Shown here: positions 1 through 10,449 of the stretch, piece after piece | How positions within the stretch are numbered: the stretch's first letter is position 1 | Layout: every line of letters starts with the position of its first letter | From: Chionoecetes opilio | Lineage: Eukaryota; Arthropoda; Malacostraca; Decapoda; Majidae | Reading direction: 5' to 3' | Length of the DNA stretch: 64,000 nucleotides | Assembly: GCA_016584305.1 (NCBI GenBank) | Contig: JACEEZ010016432.1 | Span: forward strand, 107,394-171,393 | Program-made: the position numbers and the translations under genes | The notes under the pieces: generated by a model | Told to the model about the DNA's origin: nothing | Databases searched by the model: none | The model's input: the letters and a program-made list of their open reading frames with translations, nothing else

Positions 1-1065
1 TGCGGATTAGAAATAAATAAAGAAAAAAGTTACTTCATATTATTTAACGTGGAAGAGGAAATAGAAGAAATTGGAGGAATAAAAGTGACAAATGAAATAA
101 AGTATTTGGGAGTAAATATTAATAACAAGAAGAACTGCTTCAAAAATCATAAAAAAGCATTAATTCAGAAGGCACAGACAATGGCTAACCTAACCCATAG
201 CATTATTCTACGGAGCTGCAACAAAATGTTAATTGGGAAAACATACTGGAAATCAGCAGTTATACCCATGCTGCTCCACGGAACTAGTGTGATAGATTTT
301 AATAGAGAGGAATTCAGGAAACTGCAAAGGATAGAAAACACTGTATATAGAACAATTTTGGGAGCCAGAAAATACACGGCAGAAGAAGGATTAAGAGGAG
401 AAATAGGATCATCACTATTTGAAACAAGACTAATGAAAAGCAGAATATCTTATATCCAGAGCACAGTTAAAGGAGGAAGGAACGAGATGGTGGAGAAGGT
501 AATGAGGAGCACAGTGACAGGTGGAGCAGATGTATGGTCCAGAGACACAAGAAAGATGATGGAAAGGTTAGGACTGAATATACAGAGGTTACAAGGCATG
601 AAAAAGGAGGAAGTGGAGAAAAAATTACTGGAATGGGATACTAGGGAATGGAGAGAAGGAATGACACAAAAATAGAGTTTACAATTATACAGACAGATGA
701 AGAAGGTGATGGGACAAAATGACAGCTTGTATGACAACAGACCTGACTCAATAACCCTTTTCCAAGCTAGTACTAACAGCCTGCCCCTTCATGACAGAGT
801 CAAGTTCTTGAGAGAAAATACAGAGTGTCCAGTGTGTGGTGAAGAAAAAGAAAATTTAGAACACTTTTTGTTACATTGTCCAGGATATCGAGAAGACAGG
901 AAGAACATTTATAGACTACAACAGCCGTACGAGGAGGACAAAGAGAGTATCATAGGAAGTGTTCTATTTGAGTTCCAAAGTAAAGAAGAAAAAAGAAACA
1001 TTAAGGAGGTGATACATAACTTTTGTAAACTAAGAGAAAAAGCTACAACAGAGCAATTAAAGTGA
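1..1065 (+). pseudogene. Non-LTR retrotransposon reverse transcriptase, C-terminal part
   Basis: The reading frame is open from the first base of the window, so the element begins outside it. Frame 1 encodes the end of a LINE polymerase: the post-catalytic thumb (EIKYLGVNI near position 100), then a basic linker, then a C-terminal Cys/His knuckle CPVCG...HFLLHC near 826-882. A single in-frame TAG at 673-675 interrupts it; the same frame resumes at once and runs to the TGA-free end at 1065. This is a decayed, 5'-truncated copy as seen in this window. The knuckle resembles that of the LINE at 21654-24767, so they may be related. No start codon can be assigned. Clade is uncertain. Confidence 0.8.
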
Positions 1066-1211
1066 AGTGAAGTGCAAAGGTGATCAATAACAAGGGACCG
1101 AAAGTAAAGTGCTGAAGAAAGTGAAAGGGACAATACAGTAAAAAATGAAATAGAAAAGACAGATCAGCAACAAAGAAAGTGAAAAATACGTCAGGGGGGC
1201 CGGAGCAAAGG
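1066..1211 (+). other. 3' untranslated tail of LINE and junction
   Basis: AG-rich sequence with many GTGAAG and GAAAGTG motifs follows the coding end, and finishes in GGGGGGCC...GGCTACCCCCC, a G-run/C-run pair able to form a hairpin (1195-1220). It abuts the reverse transcriptase of another LINE in the opposite orientation with no spacer. Confidence 0.5.
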
Positions 1212-3357
1212 CTACCCCCCGAAATCACATCGGGTGTCGTCAGCGAAAGAGGCCGTTGTTGAGTGGGTCACTTCTTTATCTATGTCCCCTATCATGATGA
1301 GGAAGAGTAGAGGTCCTAGTACAGACCCTTGGGGGACACCGCTCACCACACTGTGTTCCACTGAGATGGCTCCATTTGCCGTCTCTGACTGCGTTCTTTC
1401 AGTGAGGAAGTCGTATAGCCATAAACCCACTTTTCCTGCTATTCCAAGGTCCTTGATCTTATGTATGAGGATGCCATGGTCCACCTTGTCAAAGGCCTTC
1501 GCAAAATCCAGGAATACTGTGTCGACGTTTTTACCTTCTGCGAGGTGGTGGAAGAGTTTGTCGTGGTATTCCAGGAGCTGTGATAAGCAGGATCTGCCTT
1601 TCCGGAATCCATGCTGGCCAATGTTAAGAAGATTTCTTTCTTCCATGAAGGCATAAATCCTGTTTCGGGTGATTTTTTCAAACACTTTCACCATGTGTGA
1701 GGTGAGTGCTATGGGTCTGTAGTTTTCTGCTGTGCCCTTGGGTCCCCCTTTGTAGATTGGGGTTATTGTTGCTTTCTTTGCCTGGTCAGGCACTTTACCT
1801 GTATCCAATGAGTGACGCCACAGTATGTGTAATGGATACGCTATGCTGTCTTTGCATTTGATTAACAGACTTGTTGGTATGCCATCTGGGCCGGGTGCTG
1901 AGTTCAGTATTAGCTCTTTTATTGCTGTAATTATATCTTCCTGGGTGAATTCTATGTCTTCCAGGCCTGAAGTAGTTGTTTGGTCAGGGGGTGTTGGCAG
2001 ACAAAGTAGTGTATGTGGGTCTGTTACTTTCTTTGCCTTGTCGGGTTTGCTGAAAGCTGACTGGTATTGCTCGGCAAGAAGTTTGCATATGTTCTCTGCA
2101 TTTTCTTCCAATTGTCCTTCAGGTGTTAGTAAAGGTCCAATGGGGGCACATGTTTTTGAGAACTTTTTGGCCTAGCTGAAGAAGTAGTTTGGGTTGAGTT
2201 TTATGCTTGTGATTGTATTTGATTCTTCTCTTTTCCTTTGTTGTTCATGGGATTTCTGAATATTTTCTTCTATTTTAGTTATTTGAGTCCAGATTTCTTG
2301 CTTTGTATCTTCTTTTTCTGTTCTATCCATCTGTTTGTTCAGTTTTGTCCTTTTTCTCATGAGTATTTTCCTGTCCCTGGGTATTTGGGTCCTTCTGCCT
2401 CCTTTCCTTTTCTTTTGGGGAATGTACTTGTTGCACGTTTCCAGTAACTCTGTCACGATGATTTCCATCATGCTGCTTGGGTCTTGGTTACGCAATTGTT
2501 CAGCCCAGTTTGTTGATGTTACGGCATTTCTTATTCCTTCCGAGTCTGCTTCACCACTGTTGAAGTTAAGATTCCTGAATCCTTGTTCTTCTCCAGTGTA
2601 CTCTTTGTTTCTTTTTGCATTTTTGTTCTTTGCCAATGTTATTGTGATGAGTTTATGGTCTGAGAGTACTGTCTTTTCGGCTCTGTACCCATGTAGTATT
2701 TCTTGGTTATTTGTAAATAGTAGGTCAAGAATGTTGTTTCCCCTGGTTGTTGTGTGAATTTCTTGACTCAGGAAGAGATGCTCCATGAGGTCTTTTAGCA
2801 TTTTTGCTTGTTCTTGGTCCTCTCAGCTCCCTCCCTCAAGGGTCCCTGTCGGCCATCTCATGATGGGAAAGTTAAAGTCTCCTGTAATTATTATGTCATT
2901 TACTGGAGGGGGTAGGAGTTCAGTTTTTTGTTGCACTTTCGTGATTATCTCGCTGAACTTTTGTTCATTGCAGAGTGGAGGCCGATAGATGTTTGTGACG
3001 ATCAGCGAGTTTCTTTGTGGAGTAATAACACCTCTGCTTGGCCATTGGAGTATGATAGCAGGGTTTCAGTATTTGATGCCAAGTCGTTTCTGACGTATGT
3101 TATGGTACCTCCATGTGACCTGTCCTTTCTGTCTGTTCTGAATACGGTGTAATTTTGTAATTGGATTTCAACGTCGTTGATTTCCTCACTCAGATGGGAT
3201 TCAGTAAGGGCGAGGAAGGCGAGGTCTTCTTGGTGTGCCAGGTCAGATAGGAATGACACTTTATTTCTGTTAGACTTGGGGTACAGGCCTTGGATATTTC
3301 CCATGAGGAAGCATTCTAGTGGCTCTTTTTTGCACTGAGCCAGGGATGAGGTTATAT
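1212..3357 (-). pseudogene. CR1/jockey-group LINE pol, endonuclease plus reverse transcriptase, 3' truncated
   Basis: Read right to left. The apurinic endonuclease starts near 3357 (NIQGLYPKSNR, then LALTESHL). IYRPP and GDFNFP lie near 2970 and 2870, in another frame from the N-terminus, so there is a frameshift between 3002 and 2801. From 2801 to 1212 a single frame carries SDHKLITI, a basic linker and reverse transcriptase motifs: APGPDGIP, NYRPIALTS, FLDFAKAFD, GVPQGSVLGP and FADDT. This frame is cut once by an in-frame TAG at about 2172. The copy stops a few residues after FADD, so the thumb and C-terminus are missing. It is inactive. Confidence 0.85.
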
Positions 3358-3360
3358 GGT

Positions 3361-3965
3361 TATTTAATGGGAAATAAGGCGAGATTTACCCTTAAATACT
3401 TTATTTATGGCATATTAGTGATACTAAGAGTATTGTTATTGATAAATATAGGGTGGACGATAATACATTGCCGCCATATTAGCTTTTCAGCGTAATATTC
3501 TCCCTAAAATAAAGGACTGACCTTATTTTGATCCGGTAAATGGAATATTTTGACCTGTTTTCGCTAAGTGTCTCCCGCTGAATACTACAGAGACGTACCC
3601 AGGGTATACCTGGATGCGCTGATCCCAGGTTAGAGTCCCGCGTGCCCGAGATTAGCTTCTATGGACCATTGTGGCCCGCGCCGTACCCGTGGCCGCGGCG
3701 GTACGGGGCTGACGCAGTTATAGTGGACGAGAACTGCGCGTTCGCTCTTTAGGTCAGACACACACTGGGGGTCTGTGAGTGAGGATTTCTGCCTCGGCGT
3801 CACACCTTATAATGCAACCACTTTTTCTTTTAATCAACGTTCACACAACACACACACAAAGGCGTAACAGCTAGGCGTCCTGTTTCTTTAAATACTACCG
3901 TCACGACATTCCAGGGAGGTAGAGGAGAGTGAGGTCAGGTCAGGTGTTATCCCCTTCCACCACCA
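3361..3965. repeat. A block, copy 1
   Basis: Begins TATTTAATGGGAAATAAGG directly after the LINE fragment and runs to the CCTTCCACCACC tract. Near-identical blocks start at 19380, 30270 and 41493. It contains GGCCGCGGCGGTACGGGG, then a CA-rich stretch, then TCACGACATTCCAGGGAGG. No convincing ORF. Function unknown. Confidence 0.85.
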
Positions 3966-3974
3966 CCCCTTCCC

Positions 3975-4804
3975 CAGGGATGTCAACAAGAAAAGAAAAA
4001 AACCTCTGAAATAAAATAATAGGGCGACCAACTCATCTGAGCGCCGCGAGGCTGACCGAGCGTAGCGAGGGAACCACCCAGCTGGGGGTTCGGGGAAAAA
4101 TCTTTGATTTTTTGTAAATTTTATGCTCTGAGAGAGCTTCTGAGAGGTTCTTGGTTATATCTATAATAATTTATGGTCTCAATTTTGTCAGTTTTTGTGT
4201 CCACAATTTGTGTATATGTATATATATATATCTTATAATTATCATGCAACTTAAATTGTGAAATGTATGTGAATTATTAACCATTTTGACATAAATGAAA
4301 TATTAATACTGTTTCCGTTGGAAAAGTAATAACACAACAACAAAATATTTGTCATTTATATTAGTCAACTTTATCAATTATTTAGGCGCTATCAAATACA
4401 GCTCAAATATGATTTGATGACCAACTTAGAATTATTGAATAATCCAATATCAAGTAAGTTTCACTATAATCTATGATAATAACACTGCTGTATTCCACTG
4501 CTGTATACACCACATAATACACTGCTGTATTCCACCCCCAACATAATACCTCCTGAGCAAACTTGTAGCAGTGGAGTCAGGAGATATCGGCAGCCTAGTA
4601 TTACCTTCACGCTAGGCAGCCAAATAATGTTTTATGGTCTGTGCTGGATCAGTGGCCAGGGTCAGGTTCGGCTGTGGGCTAGCCAACTATGTACACCCCC
4701 CCCCCCCTAAATTTTTAACCCGAATCTGCACGATTCACAGAAATGACCCAGCTGGCAATAAAATACTCGGAAATCCGCGAATCCGCGGAAAATTGACATC
4801 CCTG
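3975..4804. mobile_element. Non-autonomous hAT-like element
   Basis: The ends are inverted copies of CAGGGATGTCAA (3975-3986 and 4793-4804). The same place in units 2-4 is uninterrupted (CCTTCCACCACGTGTAGGTCTC), which fixes the insertion. Flanks share TTCCC, so the target duplication is imperfect. The interior is AT-rich and non-coding. The CAGGG terminus fits hAT. Confidence 0.7.
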
Positions 4805-5729
4805 CTTCCCTAGGTCTCGCGGCCTCGTGTAGCTTCCTCTGCACGCACACACACCTAACACACACACACGCAACACATATTCTATCTTTGTCGCCTAGTA
4901 CCGCTGCACAGGTCCTCTCCTCCTCCTCTGCCACGCTGAACCAAACAATAACAAACACAGAGAAAACGACGCCATGCAAGGCAGACTGTACCAAATAGCC
5001 TTTACCTTTATCCTTCCTCCTCCTTCTGCTCCACACTCACTCCATGACTCCAATCTTCACCACCAAGCAACACACGAAAACCACATCGCTTCTACATCTA
5101 TCCAAGGCCATTTTGAACCCTGCATAGCGTTGATTTAGTCTTTTAATCTTTATATGAATAGCCTTTGACGTGATGGCTAGACCAGACCATATTTTAGCCT
5201 GGCCACAGCTTATTTAGATCAGAATATCTCAATTACTTCTTGCATTTATTAGATACAATAAAAAATAGTGAGTAAAAAGTGAAAGTGAAATAGAAAATGA
5301 TTGAAGTGAGAAAGTTTAATTCAAGAAAGTTTGAGTCATAAATTATATAAGGTCCACCTTGATTATGTGGTCGTTTTAAATCTGCCTGAATTATTCTCTC
5401 TCTTACTTTCTATAATTTTTATCATTTAAAGCATAATACAATAAAAGAATTGTCGTGGCAAAAATATATAAACAATAATAATCATAAATCATAATACATA
5501 AGAGAAAATTATTTGATTAGTTCTTTCGTTACTAATATTTTCTGGAAGAGGAGGAAGTGCCAATGAAGAGGAGAAAGAAGAGTGATAATGATAATAATAC
5601 TGACATTTTCTTCTACGTCTGTTCATTGGTGATGCATGTTGAACCTATTATCACTCTCTCCCTCTCTTTTCCTTTTTCCCTCTGTAATCTGTGAAATAAA
5701 ACATTGAACACAATTATTCATGAAGAGGC
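4805..5729. other. Conserved non-coding spacer downstream of zinc-finger gene 1
   Basis: No supported gene. CA-rich DNA to 4880, then AT-rich sequence with TATTTAGATCAGAATA, a TTGCATTTATT stretch and TC-rich tracts near 5395 and 5655. The same sequence precedes the other two zinc-finger genes (24780-25564; 37382-37814 with 39454-39853). Confidence 0.7.
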
Positions 5730-5735
5730 TTTATT
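5730..5735 (-). terminator. Polyadenylation signal AATAAA, zinc-finger gene 1
   Basis: AATAAA on the minus strand about 95 bases past the stop codon. It is conserved at the same distance type in all three paralogues. Confidence 0.6.
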
Positions 5736-5828
5736 AACATTCTTAACACCTCACAGGTGCCGTTGTGTATGCCTGGCAAGCCCCTCACCCACCACCACAA
5801 GCACAACCCACACACAGCCACTCCCTCC

Positions 5829-6845
5829 TCACAGGTGTGTCTGGATATGCCTGGCAACACGACTCTTGCTAGGAAAACACTTGCCACAAATATCACACTT
5901 GTACTTCCTCTCGCCAGTGTGGGTGAGCATGTGTGTGTTAAGATTGCACTTGTGGGTAAATGTTTTCCCACACTCCTGACACTCAAAGTTTCTCACGCCA
6001 GGGTGGGTGAGCATGTGTGTGTTTAGACTGCTCTTCTGGGTAAATGTTTTCCCACACTCCTGGCACTCAAAGTTTCTCACACCAGTGTGGGTGACCATGT
6101 GTGTGTTTAGATTGCCCTTGTGGGTAAATGTTTTCCCACACTCCTGGCACTCAAAGTTTCTCACACCAGTGTGGGTGACCATGTGTCTGTTAAGATCGCC
6201 CTTCTGGGTAAATGCTTTCCCACACTCCTGGCACTCAAAGTTTCTCACACCAGTGTGGGTGAGCATGTGTGTGTTTAGATTGCCCTTGTGGGTAAATGTT
6301 TTCCCACACTCCTGGCACTCAAAGTTTCTCACACCAGTGTGGGTGAGCATGTGTGTGTTAAGATTGCACTTGTGGGTAAATGTTTTCCCACACTCCTGAC
6401 ACTCAAAGTTTCTCACACCAGTATGGGTGAGCATGTGTCTGTTAAGATTGCACTTGTGGGTAAATGTTTTCCCACACTCCTGGCACTCAAAGTTTCTCAC
6501 ACCAGTGTGGGTGAGCATGTGTGTGTTAAGATTGCACTTGTGGGTAAATGTTTTCCCACACTCCTGGCACTCAAAGTTTCTCACACCAGTGTGGGTGAAC
6601 ATGTGTGTGTTTAGATTGCCCTTCTGGGTAAATGTTTTCCCACACTCCTGGCACTCAAAGTCTCTCACACCAGTGTGGGTGAACATGTGCCTCCTAAGAG
6701 CACCCTTATCAGTGAACACTTTGCCACAGTGGTCACACCTCAGTCCTGTCTTGCGTGTATGGGTGAGGATGTGTGCAGTAATGCCAGCCTTGCTGGAGCA
6801 CACTTTGCCACAGTGGTCACAAGTGTAGTTCCTCGCACCCTCCAT
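5829..6845 (-). CDS. C2H2 zinc-finger protein, 12 fingers (copy 1)
   Basis: 338 residues from the ATG at 6845 (MEGARN); upstream extension of the frame has no ATG and differs among copies, so this start is preferred. Almost the whole protein is 12 C2H2 fingers with 28-residue spacing. Fingers 1-2 (CDHCGKV) and the last (CDICGKCFPSKSRV) are distinct; fingers 3-11 are near-identical FECQECGKTF...HMLTH modules with the linker TGVRNFE or TGVRDFE in place of the usual TGEKPF. Differences among fingers fall at helix positions -1, 2, 3 and 6. No KRAB, BTB, ZAD or SET domain is visible, so a sequence-specific nuclear DNA-binding role is inferred from the fingers alone. Intact frame, apparently single exon. 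It could be expressed or a recent duplicate without function. Confidence 0.9.
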   Translation of the reverse strand: MEGARNYTCDHCGKVCSSKAGITAHILTHTRKTGLRCDHCGKVFTDKGALRRHMFTHTGVRDFECQECGKTFTQKGNLNTHMFTHTGVRNFECQECGKTFTHKCNLNTHMLTHTGVRNFECQECGKTFTHKCNLNRHMLTHTGVRNFECQECGKTFTHKCNLNTHMLTHTGVRNFECQECGKTFTHKGNLNTHMLTHTGVRNFECQECGKAFTQKGDLNRHMVTHTGVRNFECQECGKTFTHKGNLNTHMVTHTGVRNFECQECGKTFTQKSSLNTHMLTHPGVRNFECQECGKTFTHKCNLNTHMLTHTGERKYKCDICGKCFPSKSRVARHIQTHL

Positions 6846-7255
6846 TGCAGTACTATTTGTGAAGTTTGCTAGCAAAGCGCGTAAACTGGTCCTGCAGGCA
6901 CCGTGGTGGAGGCCCCGGGGATGAACCACGCGTTCCCCAATACAAGGGAAGCCGGGAGGGGTCCTGGCGGGGGCGCTGACCTGGACTCTTCACCTCAGCA
7001 CCTGTAACATTGGTGGCCGTCAGTACACAAGCAGGCAAGTGCTTCCTTGAAGGGTGCTTCCTGCTTCACCCTCCAGCTAACACCCAGCCAGTGTTTGCAG
7101 CCATGGAGTAAGGCCTACACAGGAGCCTCACGCCACCACTCTACAGGGTGGAGGAGTGGAGTGGTGAGTGGCTAGTGACCTTGAAGGCAGGCAAGTGTAG
7201 CTAAGCCTTGCACATCAGGCACAGCCAATAATGGGTAATGGGGCAGATCATGGAG
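6846..7255 (-). promoter_or_regulatory. 5' region of zinc-finger gene 1
   Basis: About 400 bases conserved upstream of all three genes. A possible 3' splice site (GTGCCTGCAG followed by GACCAG) lies at 6892-6893 on the minus strand, so an upstream non-coding exon is possible. A stop codon TAG sits ten bases before the ATG. No clear TATA box. Confidence 0.35.
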
Positions 7256-7288
7256 GAGTGATTGATTGATTTAATGCTAAAAAGGATT

Positions 7289-7500
7289 TAATGCTTCCTT
7301 CCATTCTTCCCTCCAACCTTTCCCTCTCCCCTTCCCCTCTTCCTCCCTCCCTTCCTTCTCTCCTTCTCTCCCTTCCTTCCCTCTATCCATCCTTCCTTCT
7401 CTTCTCCTTCTTCCCTTACCTTCTTCCCCCCCCCCCGTCTCGAGTATAAGGGAGTGAGTGGGTAAGGACACACACACACACACCCACACAATAATATAAA
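7289..7500. repeat. CT-rich low-complexity tract and short (CA)n
   Basis: Imperfect (CCTT)/(CTTCC) repeats to about 7440, ending in a C run, then GAGTATAAGGGAGTGAG and a (CA)n run near 7470. Unit 2 carries the counterpart at 27779-27990. Confidence 0.85.
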
Positions 7501-7687
7501 AAAAACCGAACATGATGACAGGAATATATATAAAAAAGAAATTTAAAAAAAGAAAAAAATAGCAAGAAAAAAAAAAGCAGGTGATTTCATCCACGAAAAT
7601 CGCCCCCCAAAAAAATTACACCTCTGACCCAACTGACCCTCATATTAGGTAACACGAAAGGGGGGGTAGGGGGTGGGGGAGGGAGGA

Positions 7688-8335
7688 TTACATAGGAATA
7701 ACAGACACCAGGAGACCTATTGGTCCATAGCGAGGGTATCTGCTGAAATACATACTACTAACTATCAACTATGTACTTGTAAGAAAACAGTTGGAAAATG
7801 ATACCATGTCCCTAAAGATAGGAACATGGAAGTTTCGTAGTGCAGAGTGATAGGATATGAAATATACTAACTACAACTACCACTACCACTAATCGACCCG
7901 GGGGACTATAATATGAATTCGCAGGGCACTATCAATATCCATTTACTTTACAGTGCGCGTCAAGTCTGTTTTTAAATGTAGTTATTGTGCTGGCTTTGAC
8001 AACATTTGCTGGTAACTTGTTCCATCGATCAACGACTCTAACACTGAAATAATTTTTACAGAGATCAGTAATGCAACGTTGACCGTTTGGTTTTAAACCA
8101 TTATTTCTTGTTGCTACTTGAGTTGAAAGCTCGAATAGGTTCTCATGATTAATGACATCAAATCCTTTTAAGATCTTAAAGGTTTCTATCAAGTCCCCAC
8201 GGATTCTACGATCCTTTAAGGAAAACATATTAAGTTTCCGCAGTCTCTCTTCATAAGATGAATTTCGCAGAGATGGAATTTGTTTGGTTGCTCTTCTTTG
8301 CACTGATTCCAATTTGGCTTGATCTTTTACGAAAC
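7688..8335 (-). pseudogene. CR1-like LINE 3' fragment
   Basis: Encodes the last part of the LINE polymerase (SVQRRATKQIPSLRNSSYEERL to KNRLDAHCKVNGY, 8312-7932) and its 3' untranslated end, which finishes in ATTCCTATGTAATCC-type repeats at about 7688. It is 5'-truncated at GATCTTTTACGAAACAG, exactly where the unit 2 copy (28198-28985) is truncated, so both descend from one insertion that predates the segmental duplication. Confidence 0.85.
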
Positions 8336-8427
8336 AGGAGGGAGGGAGGGAAGGAAGGAAGGAAGGAATTGAAGGAAAGAAGAAAGGAAGGGTAGACGAT
8401 TATAAAGCTTCAATAACAATAAAGAGG
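8336..8427. repeat. (GGAA)n tract
   Basis: GGGA and GGAA repeats followed by GAATTGAAGGAAAG and AATAAAGAGG. The counterpart in unit 2 is 28990-29090, which continues straight into (GGA)n; here the LINE interrupts it. Confidence 0.8.
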
Positions 8428-9723
8428 ATTTTTACATAGGATTACATAGGAATAACAGACACCAGGAGACCTATTGGTCCATAGCGAGGGTATCTGCTGA
8501 ACTACATACTACTAACTATCAACTACTTGTAAGAAAAGTTGGAAAATGATACCATGTCCCTAAAGAGGATAGGAACATGGAAGTTTCATAGTGCAGAATG
8601 ATAGGATATGAAAAATACTAACTACAACTACCACTACCACTACAACTAATCGATACGGGGGAGTAGATACGAATTCGCACTATCAATACCCATTTACTTT
8701 ACAGTGCGCGTCAAGTCTGTTTTTGAATGTAGTTATTGTGCTGGCTCCGACAACATTTGCTGGTAACTTGTTCCATCGATCAACGACTCTAACATTGAAA
8801 TAATTTTTACGGAGATCGGTGATGCAACGTTGACCGTTTAGTTTTAAACCATTATTTCTTGTTGTCACTTGAGTTGAAAGCTTGAATAGGTTCTCTTGAT
8901 TAATGACATCAAAACCTTTTAGGATCTTAAAGGTTTCTATAAAGTCCCCACGGATTCTACGATCCTTTAAGGAAAACATATTAAGTTTCCGCAGTCTCTC
9001 TTCATAAGATGAATTTCGCAGAGATGGAATTTGTTTGGTTGCTCTTCTTTGCACTGATTCCAATTTGGCTTGATCTTTTACGAAACAGGGCATCCAGAAT
9101 TGAACGGCATATTCCAAGTGCGGCCTAACCAAGGATGTGTATAATTGTGTCATTACTTTCGGAGTTTTATGTTCAAAGTTACGTTTAATAAAGCCCAACA
9201 TCATATTTGCATTTCTACTGGCAGCTAGGCAATGCGGACTGGTTTTCAGATCATTACTGATGATGACACCTAAATCCTTTTCCTGCTGTACTTCAGTTAA
9301 CGATTTATTTTGCATTTGATAGTTATATTTGAGGTTATCGTTGCCTATATGCATTACTTTACATTTATCGGAATTGAATTTTAATAGCCATTTATCACTC
9401 CAATCTGATAGTTTGTCGAGATCACTTTGTATGAGTTCGCAGTTTTCTCTAGTACTATCGGACCCCGCCGAACACGAGTTCGCCCTGCACGAAACTCGCA
9501 CTTACACGAATAGGTAAAATATCCCATGACTTGCCGAACACGAGTTTTACTCGCGATAACACGAATTTGAATTTCCCGGCGGATGTTGTCGATGCTGTCG
9601 GCGGCCATTTTGCCGGGGACAGCCTGGGCACGCTCAGCCTGGGCCGCCAGAGCTGCTACACGTAGTCTTTCTCTCTCTTGCTCGTGCTGCTGTTGCCTCA
9701 CGTCGTGCTGCTCCTGCTGGCCA

Positions 9724-10413
9724 TGTCTTCCAAGCGTTCGGCTCCACCTACTCCAGGGTCAAGCGAGAAGAAGAGGAAAGTGTTGTCCCTAGCGGAGAAG
9801 ATGGATGTGCTTGCTGTGATGATAGTGGCCTAGGCTGGTCTGCTACGGGCAAGAAGTTTGGCCTGCATGAGGCCACTGTTCGTACCATCTGGAAGACCCG
9901 TGAAAAAATAAGACAAAGCGTGCGAGAGAGTGCTGATGTCTCTAGCAAGGTGGCTTCTGTGAGCGACGTGACCCGCTGCTAGAGAAGATGGAGAAATACT
10001 GAACAGGTGAGTTAATGATTTTCATATAAATAAAGTTTATGTTATTGTGTTGTGTTGCTACATGTGGTGTGCTAACAGGTGCTCGGGTGGTGTGTAAGGG
10101 TGTTACAGGTGAGTTAATTATTATTCATAGAATAAGTATGTTTATTTACCCTATGTTACTACGTATATTACTACGGGTGTGTGTGTGTATGTGTGTGTGT
10201 GTTGTGCTACGTGCAGGTGTGTTAACAGGTGCTGCGGTGGTGTGGGCTGTGTTGAGGCATTTGTTGTGTGTGTGTTGTGCTACGTGCAGGTGTGTTAACA
10301 GTGCTGGCGGTGGTGTGGGCTGTGTTGAGGCATGTGGTGTGTGTGTGTGGTGTGTGTGTCGTGCTACGTGCAGGTGTGTTAACAGGTGCTGCGGTGGTGT
10401 GGACTGTGTTGAG

Positions 10414-10449
<36 letters not shown>

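Noticed and set aside
6007..6828. Long plus-strand ORFs opposite the zinc-finger gene (repeated FPHSWHSKFLTPVWVSM)
   Set aside because: They are the antisense of the repeated finger modules; same at 26070-26312 and 40282-41014.
6853..7038. 61-codon open frame upstream of the zinc-finger ATG, conserved at 26514-26699 and 41216-41401
   Set aside because: No ATG in frame; conservation follows simply from recent duplication. Left as part of the 5' region.
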